64,000 bases of DNA. Origin: an uncultured Selenomonadales bacterium. GTDB lineage: Bacteria > Bacillota > Negativicutes > Selenomonadales > Selenomonadaceae. Below, piece after piece: positions 1 through 9,671 of this stretch. The stretch is from NCBI GenBank assembly GCA_947165295.1, contig CAMUZU010000005.1, forward strand, positions 32,604 to 96,603, written 5' to 3'. Under the pieces are notes generated by a model. The model worked only from the letters and a program-made list of their open reading frames with translations. It was not told the origin of the DNA and ran no database searches. The translations under genes and the position numbers were made by a program. How positions within the stretch are numbered: position 1 is the stretch's first letter; each line of letters opens with the position of its first letter.

Positions 1-419
1 TGTTCTGCGGCAACTTTTTCGATTTCGACGCCGCCTTCTTCGGAACCCATCATGACGACGCGGGCGGTTTGCCTGTCGACGACGAAGCTGAGGTAATACT
101 CTTTCTTGATGTTCGAGCCCGCCTCAATCAGCAGACGACGAACGACTTTGCCCGCAGGCCCCGTTTGATGAGTGACAAGCGTCTTGCCGAGGAGTTCTTC
201 GGCGTACTTGCGGACTTCGTCGAGGTTGTGCGCAAGTTTGACGCCGCCTGCTTTGCCGCGACCGCCCGCGTGAATTTGAGCTTTGACGACGGTGACGTCC
301 GCGCCGAGAGTTTGCGCTTGCTTGACTGCTTCGTCGGGCGTGAAAGCCGCGCCGCCGTCGGGCACGTTGACGCCGTAGCCGCGAAGAATTGCTTTGCTTT
401 GGTATTCGTGGATATTCAA
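1..419 (-). CDS. sucC: succinyl-CoA synthetase (ADP-forming) beta subunit, N-terminal part (truncated by window edge)
   Basis: Reverse translation from a TTG start gives [63 protein letters not shown]..., the typical SucC ATP-grasp N-terminus. Confidence 0.9.
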   Translation of the reverse strand, partial: MNIHEYQSKAILRGYGVNVPDGGAAFTPDEAVKQAQTLGADVTVVKAQIHAGGRGKAGGVKLAHNLDEVRKYAEELLGKTLVTHQTGPAGKVVRRLLIEAGSNIKKEYYLSFVVDRQTARVVMMGSEEGGVEIEKVAAE

Positions 420-434
420 ATTATCGCCTCCAAC

Positions 435-1139
435 TTATCTGCGATTCTTGAGCATGTAAACGACTTGACCTTTTGCGCCGCCGCACGTGCCGACAGTAAA
501 GCCGCCGTCAACCGCTTTGGCGTGAAGTTCGTCCTGCGTCGAGTAAACAATCACTTCGATACTTGCGCCTTCGGAAAAGACGAACGCGCCGTTTTTCAAG
601 CCCGCGTCAAGATAATCAATCGGGCAACCGAGATCGTAGCCGAACATGCCCAATTCCATTTCGACTTCGGCAGGCTCCGTGACGGGATAAGTTTTTTCGT
701 CGGCAAAAGCTTCCCACGCGGCACCTTTTTGACCTGCGCGGAATTTCGTTTCGGGCAAGGCGTCCGCGCTGAAAATCGGGCAAATTGAAACGTCTTTGGC
801 GCCCGTCGACTCAAACTTGATGCTGATTTCGTTGTCGTTGGACAAGCTGTAAATGACGCTGACGGACTTGCCGTTGACTTCGGCGGACAACTTCAGCCCT
901 TCGATTAACTGTTCGGCGTTCCAGACAATGTCGGCGAAGTCTTTGCCGCCGTCGACGCAAACCGCATTTGCCGCGTCGTCTTTGAAGACGAAACGATTCG
1001 TGTAGTCTTTGTCGCAGAAACGCATCGACGTGATTCGTGCGCCGCGTTCGGTGACCTTAAGTTCGTTGCCTTTGTTGTTGCGCAACGTCCAGACAGTCGC
1101 GTCGCCGACGGATTCTTTTTTGAAATTCGGCATGTTCAA
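435..1139 (-). CDS. aldose 1-epimerase/galactose mutarotase-like protein
   Basis: 234 aa; N-terminus NNKGNELKVTERGARITSMRF resembles the GalM-like start. Confidence 0.45.
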   Translation of the reverse strand: MNMPNFKKESVGDATVWTLRNNKGNELKVTERGARITSMRFCDKDYTNRFVFKDDAANAVCVDGGKDFADIVWNAEQLIEGLKLSAEVNGKSVSVIYSLSNDNEISIKFESTGAKDVSICPIFSADALPETKFRAGQKGAAWEAFADEKTYPVTEPAEVEMELGMFGYDLGCPIDYLDAGLKNGAFVFSEGASIEVIVYSTQDELHAKAVDGGFTVGTCGGAKGQVVYMLKNRR

Positions 1140-2447
1140 TCAACCTCCACTTGAAAGATATTTATCCAGAAGTGATTCGTAGTCGGGTATCGGCAGCGGC
1201 CGCGAGAAGAAGTAACCTTGAATTGCCACGTCGCCCAAAGTCTTGACGTAATCGACTTGCGCTTGAGTTTCGACGCCTTCAATGACGACGTCCATGCCCA
1301 AAGCTTTGGCAAGTTCGACGATAAACTTCAGAATCACGGCGACGCGGTCGGATTTTTCCAATTCGCGAATAAACGCCATGTCAACTTTGAGCGTGTCAAG
1401 CGGCATGTCTTTTAGCATGTTGAGCGACGAATAGCCCGAACCGAAGTCGTCCATCAAAATCGGGAAGCCCAGCTCCTTGAACGTGGCAATCATTGCAAGC
1501 AGTTGCTGTTGATTGTCGGTGTACGCGCTTTCGGTGACTTCGAGCTTGAGCATCCACGGTTGCAATTCGTATTTCTTCAGCAGACCCGACAGGAATTCGG
1601 GCAAGTCCAAGCTGTAGAAATTCAGCCGCGACAAGTTGACCGAAATCGGAACAATCGGCTTGCCCGCGTCGAGACGTTTGCGCTGAAATCGGCACGCTTC
1701 CTCCCAGACGAAACGGTCGAGCCGCACGATAAAGCCGTTGCGTTCAAACACGGGAATGAACTTGGCGGGCGAAACCATGCCGTGTACGGGGTGGAACCAA
1801 CGCACGAGAGCTTCCGCGCTGACGACGGTGTTTGCCACGGGGTTGAATATCGGTTGCAGGTAAATCGTGAACTGATTTTCGAGCAGGGCGGCTTCCATGT
1901 TACCGGTGATAAGTTGCTCCTCAATCATCTGTTCGCGCATTTTGGCATCGTAGTAAGCGTAACGCGTCAAGTAACTGCCCTTTATTCGCCGAAGAGCCAT
2001 GCCGGCGCGGTCGCACATTTGGTCAATCGGCAGCTTCGTGTTGTCAATCGGATAAACGCCCGCGAAAAATAAAATGTTGTGGCTGATGTGCAACGATTGA
2101 ATTCGTTCGTCAAGATCTTTGATAAGCCGTTCGATGTCAAGTTCGCTTTCGGGTATGCACAGGACAAAGTGGTCGGCGTCCGTGCGACAACTTATCGACG
2201 TGCGCGGGTTGAGCGTCGCCTTGAAGTATTCGGCCGCCGTGCGCAGAATCAGGTTGCCCGTGTCCACGTGAAACAGGTCGTTAATGATTTTGAAACAGCT
2301 TATGTCAAGGCAGACGATGCAATATTTCGTATCGTAGCGTGCGCCCAAAAGCAAAACCGCTTCCCGATAGAACGCGTCGCGATTGTACAGCCCCGTCAAC
2401 TGATCCAATTTGCTCCCGATAATCGGCAGAATTCCTTCGGCTTTCAA
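1140..2447 (-). CDS. GGDEF-EAL domain protein; degenerate GGDEF, intact EAL
   Basis: LDQLTGLYNRDAF (GGDEF start), RTDADHF at the active-site position, EALVRW, DDFGSGYSSL and EGVETQAQ motifs of EAL. Confidence 0.9.
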   Translation of the reverse strand: MKAEGILPIIGSKLDQLTGLYNRDAFYREAVLLLGARYDTKYCIVCLDISCFKIINDLFHVDTGNLILRTAAEYFKATLNPRTSISCRTDADHFVLCIPESELDIERLIKDLDERIQSLHISHNILFFAGVYPIDNTKLPIDQMCDRAGMALRRIKGSYLTRYAYYDAKMREQMIEEQLITGNMEAALLENQFTIYLQPIFNPVANTVVSAEALVRWFHPVHGMVSPAKFIPVFERNGFIVRLDRFVWEEACRFQRKRLDAGKPIVPISVNLSRLNFYSLDLPEFLSGLLKKYELQPWMLKLEVTESAYTDNQQQLLAMIATFKELGFPILMDDFGSGYSSLNMLKDMPLDTLKVDMAFIRELEKSDRVAVILKFIVELAKALGMDVVIEGVETQAQVDYVKTLGDVAIQGYFFSRPLPIPDYESLLDKYLSSGG

Positions 2448-2572
2448 GGCAAGTCGACCCCCTCTGTGTCGTTCGCTTCAATTAATTTTGACTTTCAACG
2501 TATTCAACGCGAAGAAATTAATCCCTTCAACGCGAAGGAATTGCGACGGATTTTTTTCGTTGACGGGTTGTG

Positions 2573-2675
2573 TTACTTTTCTTTTGGCGCAAAAGAAAAG
2601 TAACCAAAAGAAAACAGCCCGCAGGTGATACATCCTGTATCAACTGCGGGCGGCGGCCGTCATCCATGACGGCCG
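2573..2675 (+). repeat. dispersed triple-hairpin intergenic repeat, copy A (subfamily 1)
   Basis: TTACTTTTCTTTTGGCGCAAAAGAAAAGTAAC + GCCCGCAGGTGATACATCCTGTATCAACTGCGGGC + GGCCGTCATCCATGACGGCC. Confidence 0.9.
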
Positions 2676-2689
2676 AGTCTTCGTGCGCG

Positions 2690-3580
2690 TCAAAAATCTT
2701 TCAAGCCGAAACTTTGCAGGGCACCGACGGAGTTTCGCCAATCGCGCTTGACTTTGACCCACAGGTCGAGGAAAACTTTCGCGCCCAAAAGCATTTCAAT
2801 TTCGGGACGAGCCGCCGCGCCGACTTGCTTCAACATGTTGCCGCGCTTGCCGATTAAAATTCCTTTCTGCGAGTCGCGCTCAACGTAAATTGTCGCACGA
2901 ATGAAGATGCTGCCGTTGTCGCGTTCGGTGAATTCGTCCAGGTCGACGGCGATTGAATGCGGAACTTCGTCTTGCGTGGCGTGCAAAATTTTTTCGCGAA
3001 TCAGTTCGGCGACAATCAAGCGTTCGGGCTGGTCGGTGACCATGTCGGCGGGGTAATACTGCGCGCCTTCGGGCAGGAACTTCTTCGCCTCGTCAAGCAA
3101 AGCGTCAACGTTCGTGCCGTCAATCGCGCTTATCGGGACGACTGCCGCGAAGTCTCTGCGTTGCGAGTAGTCGGCGATAATCGGCAAAATTTTTTCGCGT
3201 TCAATCAGGTCAACTTTGTTGACGACGAGAATCACGGGCTTTGTCGTCGCGTTCAAACGTTCGAGGATGTAACGTTCGCCGCCGCCGAATTTCTCCGTGG
3301 CGTCGATGACGAAAAAAATCGCGTCAACTTCCTTGAGCGTGCCTTCCGCCGCCTTTAGCATGTATTCGCCGAGCTTGAACTTGGGCTTGTGAATGCCGGG
3401 CGTGTCCAAAAAAATAATCTGCGCGTCGGAGCCCGTCCAAATGCATTGAATTCGGCTGCGCGTGGTTTGCGGCTTGTCGGAAGTGATTGCAACCTTCTGC
3501 CCGATGATTTTATTGACGAGCGTGGACTTGCCGACGTTCGGGCGACCGATAACCGCGACGAATCCCGATTTATAATTCAT
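2690..3580 (-). CDS. era: GTPase Era
   Basis: MNYKSGFVAVIGRPNVGKSTLVNKIIGQKVAITSDKPQTTRSRI; DTPGIHKPK; NKVD; KH-domain C-terminus. Confidence 0.97.
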   Translation of the reverse strand: MNYKSGFVAVIGRPNVGKSTLVNKIIGQKVAITSDKPQTTRSRIQCIWTGSDAQIIFLDTPGIHKPKFKLGEYMLKAAEGTLKEVDAIFFVIDATEKFGGGERYILERLNATTKPVILVVNKVDLIEREKILPIIADYSQRRDFAAVVPISAIDGTNVDALLDEAKKFLPEGAQYYPADMVTDQPERLIVAELIREKILHATQDEVPHSIAVDLDEFTERDNGSIFIRATIYVERDSQKGILIGKRGNMLKQVGAAARPEIEMLLGAKVFLDLWVKVKRDWRNSVGALQSFGLKDF

Positions 3581-3648
3581 GTCGATACCTCCAAAAATTT
3601 CGCGACGTTGCCAAAAAAAATTCCCGCACGCGGCGGGTGAAAGTTTGT

Positions 3649-4965
3649 TCAGTCCAAAAAGTCTTTGAGTTTCTTTGAGCGAGCCGGGTGACGAAGTTTG
3701 CGCAACGCCTTGGCTTCAATCTGCCGAATGCGTTCGCGGGTGACGTTGAAACTTTTGCCGACTTCTTCGAGTGTGCGCGCCTTGCCGTCCTTCAAGCCGA
3801 AACGCAGGCGCAGAACTTCTTTTTCGCGTTCGGTCAATGTGTCCAAAACTTCGCCGAGCTGTTCTTTAAGCAGCGTGAAACTTGCGGCTTCGGAAGGAGC
3901 TTTCGCGTCGTGGTCTTCGATAAAGTCGCCCAGATGCGAGTCGTCTTCTTCGCCGATTGGCGTTTCGAGCGACACGGGCTCTTGAGCGATCTTTTTAATT
4001 TCGCGCACGCGTTCGACGGGCACTTCCATTTCGACGGCGATTTCTTCGTCGGTCGGTTCGCGGCCGTTTTTCTGCAACAGGTTGCGCGACACGCGAACGA
4101 GTTTGTTAATCGTTTCAACCATGTGCACGGGAATGCGAATCGTGCGGGCTTGGTCGGCTATTGCTCGCGTTATCGCCTGACGAATCCACCACGTCGCGTA
4201 CGTCGAGAACTTGTAACCCTTGCGATAATCGAACTTTTCGACGGCCTTGATGAGTCCCAAATTGCCTTCTTGAATCAAATCAAGGAACAACATGCCGCGT
4301 CCGACGTAACGTTTCGCGATTGACACGACGAGGCGCAAGTTCGCTTCGGCAAGGTCTTTTTGCGCTTCGGAACGTTCGGTTTCGTCGGACGACTCCATCT
4401 TTTTGGCCAAAGCTTTCTCTTCGTCTGCGGTAAGCAGTTGCACGCGCCCGATTTCTTTCAAATACATGCGAACGGGGTCGTCAATCGAAACGCTGTCGGG
4501 GATGTTGCTCATGTCGACTTCGGGCGTTTTCGGGACGACTTCTGCCTCGTCTTCGGTTGAAGTTTCGGGATTTTCGCCGCTCAAATCCACGCCGTCAAGC
4601 TGAGCCGTGTCGGCCGACAAGTCGTCTTCGGCACTGTCGCCGCCGTCGTCGGGATAATCCGGCTCGGCGTCGTCGCCGTCAAATTCTATGCCATCGAGCT
4701 GACAGACGCTCAAAATCTCGTCGATTTCTTCCGCGTCGTTGGCAATGCCGAAACTCTCAAGGATTTTGTCCAAGTCGCCGAAAGTGAGCTTGCCGCCGTT
4801 TTGCTTGCGTCTTTCAATCAACAGCGCGACGATTTTGTTCGTGCGGCTTTTGCCGGTTTCGGGCGTCGTTTCGGTTTTTTGTGACGCGGGAGAATTGGTT
4901 TGTTTCGTCGACCGGCTGCCGTGCGAGCCGCTTTTGTTTGGCGTATCAGAGTTGCTGTCTGCCAT
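3649..4965 (-). CDS. rpoD: RNA polymerase primary sigma factor RpoD/SigA
   Basis: [60 protein letters not shown]-terminal [21 protein letters not shown] upstream of ATG. Confidence 0.98.
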   Translation of the reverse strand: MADSNSDTPNKSGSHGSRSTKQTNSPASQKTETTPETGKSRTNKIVALLIERRKQNGGKLTFGDLDKILESFGIANDAEEIDEILSVCQLDGIEFDGDDAEPDYPDDGGDSAEDDLSADTAQLDGVDLSGENPETSTEDEAEVVPKTPEVDMSNIPDSVSIDDPVRMYLKEIGRVQLLTADEEKALAKKMESSDETERSEAQKDLAEANLRLVVSIAKRYVGRGMLFLDLIQEGNLGLIKAVEKFDYRKGYKFSTYATWWIRQAITRAIADQARTIRIPVHMVETINKLVRVSRNLLQKNGREPTDEEIAVEMEVPVERVREIKKIAQEPVSLETPIGEEDDSHLGDFIEDHDAKAPSEAASFTLLKEQLGEVLDTLTEREKEVLRLRFGLKDGKARTLEEVGKSFNVTRERIRQIEAKALRKLRHPARSKKLKDFLD

Positions 4966-5001
4966 ATTGCAGCCTCCTTTCAAAAGCAATGTATGAATTG
5001 C

Positions 5002-6798
5002 TTACAAGTTGTCAAGATCGTTTTTGACTTTGACCGACTCATCGAACAGTTTGATGTATTCGGGATTGCCGGCCGCCATGTATTCTTCTGCCTGCGCAAG
5101 AATCGCAGTGTATTTTTTCTTGAGCAAAATTCGCCGAAGAGTTTTCAGCGCGTCTTCAAATGCTTTCGTGTCGGCAACATCGGTATCGCCGCCGCGCAAC
5201 AAAATCCGCGACAGTTCGTCGAAAGCCTCGTTGCTCAATTCTTCGGCGGCACTTAAATCATCGGGATGTTTGCCCGCGTCCGAACAAGCTTTGAGCCACG
5301 AAAGTATTTCTTGATGAACTTTCGCGAACGTTTCAAGCGGTATCGTCTCCGTGACGAAAGAGGCAAGGTCGCCGCCGTCGTGCCAAACCCTGCGCAAAAT
5401 CATTTCGCCCGACGACATGATTGACGGGTCAACCGGCTCGAAACTTTTCTTCACGGCGACTTGCTCTGTCGGCTCGCTTCGGCGGGAAAATTTTCGCCAC
5501 TCGTAATCGATAATGCCTTCTTCCAACAAAAGCGCGGCGGAAATTTTTTTGCGATAAACGTTGCGGGCAACGCTGTCTTTGACGTTGGCGACGACGGGCA
5601 AAACCTCCTGCAGTGCTTGAATCTTGCCTTCAAGCGAAGAGTAATCGACGTGCGACAGTACGTAGTTGAGCTGATAATCAACCAAATGTTCGGCGTTTGC
5701 AACCAGCTCGTCGAAGGCCGCCTTGCCGTGCTTGCGAATGAACTCGTCGGGGTCTTTGCCTTCGGGCACTTTGACGATGTAAACTTGCGCGCCGGCTTCC
5801 TGAACAATCGGCAAAGCACGCATTGTGGCGCGTTGCCCCGCCTCGTCGCTGTCGTAGCAGAAAACAATCTTGCGTGCGTAGCGCAACAAAAGTTTGGCGT
5901 GTTCGGGCGTGAAGGCCGTTCCAAGCGTGGCGACGACATTTTTAATGCCCGCCGCGACCAAAGAAATTGCGTCCATGTAACCTTCAACGACAATGGCAAA
6001 GCCGACCGTACTTATCGGCAGGTGCGCCTTGTCCAGCCCGAACAGCAGGTTGCGCTTGCTGAACAATTCACTTTCGGGACTGTTGAGATATTTGGGCGAA
6101 TTTTCGTCGGCGACAAGAATCCGTCCGCCGAAAGCGACCGTGCGCCCGACAACGTCGTTAATCGGAATCATCACGCGTGCACGAAATCTGTCGTAGTAGC
6201 CCGAATTGTCTGTGCGTCGTTTGACAAGCCCGACCTTTTCGAGTTGATCGGCCGAAATGCCGCGCCGCGTCAAAGTCGTCAAAAGATTGTCCCAACCGTC
6301 GGGCGCAAAGCCGAGCTTGAACGTTTCGATTGTCTCCTGCGTAATTCCACGCCCCGCAAGATATTTCCTGCCGACTTCGCCGCGAGCCGTGTTAATTAAA
6401 CATTCGTGGAAAAAATCCTGCGCGAGCTTGTTGGCGTTGAACAAAATTTTTTCTTCGCGACGGCGGCGTTCCTGTTCGGGCGAAAGTTTACGCGTCGGCA
6501 AGTCAATCCCCAAGCGTTCCGCCTGCAACTTAATCGCGTCGAAGTAGCCGATGTTTTCAATGAGCGACAGAAATTTAAAGACGTTGCCGCCCGTGTGACA
6601 ACCGAAACAATAAAAAAGCCCTTTGCCGGCGTCCACGCTGAAAGACGGCGTCTTTTCGTTGTGGAAGGGACACAAGCCCCAATATTTGCCGCCGCGTTGA
6701 TTTAGCGCAACGTAGCGGGAAACAACCGAGTGAATATCCGACCGTTCGCGAACCTGCGCGACAAACTCATCCATTTCCGGACTGCTCACTGTTTTCAA
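5002..6798 (-). CDS. dnaG: DNA primase DnaG
   Basis: CHC2 zinc finger YWGLCPFHNEKTPSFSVDAGKGLFYCFGCHTGGNVF, Toprim VVEGYMDAISL; upstream of rpoD. Confidence 0.98.
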   Translation of the reverse strand: MKTVSSPEMDEFVAQVRERSDIHSVVSRYVALNQRGGKYWGLCPFHNEKTPSFSVDAGKGLFYCFGCHTGGNVFKFLSLIENIGYFDAIKLQAERLGIDLPTRKLSPEQERRRREEKILFNANKLAQDFFHECLINTARGEVGRKYLAGRGITQETIETFKLGFAPDGWDNLLTTLTRRGISADQLEKVGLVKRRTDNSGYYDRFRARVMIPINDVVGRTVAFGGRILVADENSPKYLNSPESELFSKRNLLFGLDKAHLPISTVGFAIVVEGYMDAISLVAAGIKNVVATLGTAFTPEHAKLLLRYARKIVFCYDSDEAGQRATMRALPIVQEAGAQVYIVKVPEGKDPDEFIRKHGKAAFDELVANAEHLVDYQLNYVLSHVDYSSLEGKIQALQEVLPVVANVKDSVARNVYRKKISAALLLEEGIIDYEWRKFSRRSEPTEQVAVKKSFEPVDPSIMSSGEMILRRVWHDGGDLASFVTETIPLETFAKVHQEILSWLKACSDAGKHPDDLSAAEELSNEAFDELSRILLRGGDTDVADTKAFEDALKTLRRILLKKKYTAILAQAEEYMAAGNPEYIKLFDESVKVKNDLDNL

Positions 6799-6910
6799 CC
6801 TCCGTGGCGGTTATATTCCCCGCGAGTTGTGAATATCCTTTTCGCCGCGCAAGAATTTTTGCGAACACAACGTAACCGACCGACACGCAACGTAAATGCA
6901 ACGTAAATCC

Positions 6911-7013
6911 GGCCGACAGGACGTCGGCCGCTCCGCCTGCGCGTGATACAGGATGTATCACAGCAGGCGCAGTTTTCTTTGGTTACTTTCTTTTGCTGCC
7001 AAAAGAAAGTAAC
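6911..7013 (-). repeat. dispersed triple-hairpin intergenic repeat, copy B (subfamily 2-like)
   Basis: GGCCGACAGGACGTCGGCC, GCCTGCGCGTGATACAGGATGTATCACAGCAGGC, GTTACTTTCTTTTGCTGCCAAAAGAAAGTAAC. Confidence 0.8.
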
Positions 7014-7513
7014 GAACACGACAAGTGACGCAAAATTTCCTTCGCGAGCAAACCAATCATCAAGCCGACGAAAATTCCGCACAAGCCGAGCACGGGCAGG
7101 TAATTGACGAGCTTCAAACTGTCCGCAAAAAAAATCGCCGCGACGAGCTGTCCGACGTTGTGAAAAAATCCGCCCGCCGCGCTCACTCCGACGACCGAAA
7201 ACTTGCCCGTGCGCTTAAGCAGAATCATCAGCGACAAACTCAACAGCCCGCCGCTTGCGCTGAAAATCATCGTCGACGGCGAACCCGCGAACATGCCCGC
7301 CAAAAAAATTCGCGCCGACAAAATTATCAGCGCGTCCGTTTCTTTGAGCAGGTACAGCACGGCGACAGTCACGACGTTTGCAAGCCCGAACTTCGCGCCC
7401 GGCGGCAAAATCACGGGCGGCAACAAACTTTCGACCGCGAACAAAATCAGCGACAACGAAATCAACAGCGCGTCCAAAGTCAATCGCCGCACGTCAATCA
7501 CCCGCAATCTCAA
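6983..7513 (-). CDS. Gx transporter family protein / HepI-like membrane protein
   Basis: DALLISLSLILFAVESLLPPVILPPGAKFGLANVVTVAVLYLL; its last codons (SFGSKRK) lie in repeat B. Confidence 0.75.
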   Translation of the reverse strand: MRLRVIDVRRLTLDALLISLSLILFAVESLLPPVILPPGAKFGLANVVTVAVLYLLKETDALIILSARIFLAGMFAGSPSTMIFSASGGLLSLSLMILLKRTGKFSVVGVSAAGGFFHNVGQLVAAIFFADSLKLVNYLPVLGLCGIFVGLMIGLLAKEILRHLSCSLLSFGSKRK

Positions 7514-7817
7514 TTAGCAACTTGTGCGGGACGCAGGCAATGACTTCGCCGCTTTGATTAATCGCGCCGCGTCGCACGCAAACTTTTTCGGGACAATCCG
7601 CCGCGACGACAGAAATTTTCCCGCCGCGAACTTCGACGACATTAAATCCGTTGACCGCTTCGACGGTGAAAGTTTCGTCCGACGACAAATTAATTTCGCG
7701 AACAACTGAGCCGTCAACTTTCACGACGGCGATTGTCTTTGCGTGTGAAGTCACGGCAAGCGGCGTCAACGAAAGAATCACAAGCACGGCGATTAAAATC
7801 AAATCGTTGCGCGTCAC
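7494..7817 (-). CDS. NusG domain II-containing protein
   Basis: GKISVVAADCPEKVCVRRGAINQSGEVIACVPHKLLIEI pattern. Confidence 0.75.
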   Translation of the reverse strand: MTRNDLILIAVLVILSLTPLAVTSHAKTIAVVKVDGSVVREINLSSDETFTVEAVNGFNVVEVRGGKISVVAADCPEKVCVRRGAINQSGEVIACVPHKLLIEIAGD

Positions 7818-8260
7818 TTGGCGGCCTCCTCGACGGCGCGGGTGACTGTTTCGACGAATTGATTGTAAGAAACCGTCGCGCCCGAAATTGCGTCGACTGC
7901 GTTCAAGTCCTGCGTTTCGACGAGCTGCGCGGGATAAATTTTCATCGCGTCGACGGCGGCTTGAGCTTTTTGGTAGTCGGCGACGGTTGCCGCGAATTCG
8001 CCGTAGTTGTCGTCCTTGCGCCTGCCGCTGATGTCAAAGCCCGCAAATTCGGCGGCGGTGATTGTCTTGTCGCGAATCGTCAACGTGAGCACGCTTTTGC
8101 CGAGTTCTTCGTCAAGCGAACTTTCGACGGTGTAAATGCCGTCCTTCGCGTTGGACAAGTTGATTCGGTTGACGTTGACTTTCGGCGCAGAAACTTCGTC
8201 GGAGCCGCAACCCGTCAACAGAATTCCGAACGCGCAGATTGTCGCGAAAAAAGTTTTCAC
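7814..8260 (-). CDS. FMN-binding domain lipoprotein
   Basis: Lipobox LLTGCGSD, C-terminal DAISGATVSYNQF FMN-binding-type motif. Confidence 0.75.
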   Translation of the reverse strand: MKTFFATICAFGILLTGCGSDEVSAPKVNVNRINLSNAKDGIYTVESSLDEELGKSVLTLTIRDKTITAAEFAGFDISGRRKDDNYGEFAATVADYQKAQAAVDAMKIYPAQLVETQDLNAVDAISGATVSYNQFVETVTRAVEEAAK

Positions 8261-8269
8261 GGCGTCACC

Positions 8270-8974
8270 TCAGCTGAACTTGCGAAAGTCAAACGTGATT
8301 ATTTTAATCGACTGCATCGGGCGGCCGTTGGTGTCGCGTGCGGGCTTGAACGTCCACTGCACGGCGGCTTTAAGCGCAATTTCGTCGACGAAGTATCTGC
8401 CCGACGACTGAAGAATTTCCGTTTCGTGAACTTTGCCGTCGGTGCCGACAGTCGCGGCGATTGACACGAAACCTTTGTACCCGAGACCGCTGCCCGCTTC
8501 GGGATAAACTTCCTTGAGCGCAACGGGCGGCTGTTCCAGGCGTTGAGCTTCGGCGGGCTGTTCAACTTTGGGCGGTTGTTCGACTTTCGGTTGAGCGTCG
8601 GCGGAACGTTCGACCTTCGGCTTTTCGTCGGGCAACTGAAAGCGCGGGCGTTCAATCGGTTTGACTTCACGCGGCTGAATTTGTTCGACGGCGGGCACTT
8701 CGGGCGTCGGCAACTGCGGCACGAATAAATCTTGCGCGCTGAACGGCGACGAACTTTCACGCGGCGCGGGCGTCGACGGCGGCGAACTTTCTTGTGCGTC
8801 GGCAATGACTTCGTCGGACAAGTCAACGTCAATCCACTCGAAACTTTGCGCCGCTTCGATTGTCGGGACAACTTCGGGCTTTGGCTCAACAAAAGAAAAA
8901 CCCAAAGCCGCCGCGAAGTGCAAGACAATCGCCGCGAGAATCGTCGTTGACCAATGTGGCGAGTAATCTTTCAT
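8270..8974 (-). CDS. energy transducer TonB-like protein
   Basis: N-terminal TM, Pro-rich linker, GFVSIAATVGTDGKVHETEILQSSGRYFVDEIALKAAVQWTFKPARDTNGRPM. Confidence 0.85.
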   Translation of the reverse strand: MKDYSPHWSTTILAAIVLHFAAALGFSFVEPKPEVVPTIEAAQSFEWIDVDLSDEVIADAQESSPPSTPAPRESSSPFSAQDLFVPQLPTPEVPAVEQIQPREVKPIERPRFQLPDEKPKVERSADAQPKVEQPPKVEQPAEAQRLEQPPVALKEVYPEAGSGLGYKGFVSIAATVGTDGKVHETEILQSSGRYFVDEIALKAAVQWTFKPARDTNGRPMQSIKIITFDFRKFS

Positions 8975-9020
8975 TTCGTGACTCCTTGGGAGTTGAAGTT
9001 ATCGTTGCGTTGCCGACGTG

Positions 9021-9590
9021 TCAGGTGTCTTGGAACCACTGCCGCGAACCGTAGCTGTACCAGAATTCTGAGCCGTCCGCGAGCTTGATGTCCGCGCTTG
9101 CGTTGTCCGTGCCCGAAATCGTCAAGACGTTGCCCGTGTTGAGCATGATGCCGAGCGTGTTTCCGTCCGAAGCCGTGGCTGCAATGTCGGCGAGCGTCAC
9201 GTCGTGCAGATAAATTGTGTCTTCCGACGAAGCGTTGACGATTGAGTCGGAGCCTTCGGTCTTGCCGTAAAAGAAACTGTCTTCGCCCGCGCCGCCGACG
9301 AGGATGTCGTTCGCGTAATCGACGCCGCCCCAAAGCGTGTTGTCGTCCGCGCCGCCCAAAATTATGTTCGCCGCCACGTTGCCGACGAGGAAGTTGTCGC
9401 CCGTCGAAGTGCTTGCGTCAATGTTGACCGCCGTGCCGTAAAGACCGCTTGACAAGTCAACGATGGCTTTGTTGGTGCCGAAGACGTAAACGGTCGTGCC
9501 GTCGTTGTAGTCGCCGTAATTGACGGGCTGCGCGACGTCGTCCGAATCGTAGCTTACGGACAAATTTTCGGCGTTCGTCGGATTAATCAT
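9021..9590 (-). CDS. RTX/hemolysin-type calcium-binding-repeat-like protein
   Basis: NIILGGADDNTLWGGVDYANDILVGGAGEDSFFYGKTEGSDSI; C-terminus paralogous to the 9672..11237 product. Confidence 0.7.
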   Translation of the reverse strand: MINPTNAENLSVSYDSDDVAQPVNYGDYNDGTTVYVFGTNKAIVDLSSGLYGTAVNIDASTSTGDNFLVGNVAANIILGGADDNTLWGGVDYANDILVGGAGEDSFFYGKTEGSDSIVNASSEDTIYLHDVTLADIAATASDGNTLGIMLNTGNVLTISGTDNASADIKLADGSEFWYSYGSRQWFQDT

Positions 9591-9671
9591 GTCGAATCAT
9601 CCTTTCACGAAAAAATTTCTGCGGGCATTAAAGCACACGGTTAAAAGCCCGTCAAGAATTTGCGTCGAAGT

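Noticed and set aside
69-788. 239-aa plus-strand ORF
   Set aside because: Antisense to sucC and the epimerase-like gene.
2570-2857. ORFs such as MLLFFWRKRKVTKRKQPAGDTSCINCGRRPSSM and similar at 17314, 36812, 47875, 58091
   Set aside because: They are translations of the triple-hairpin repeat and recur wherever a copy lies; not genes.
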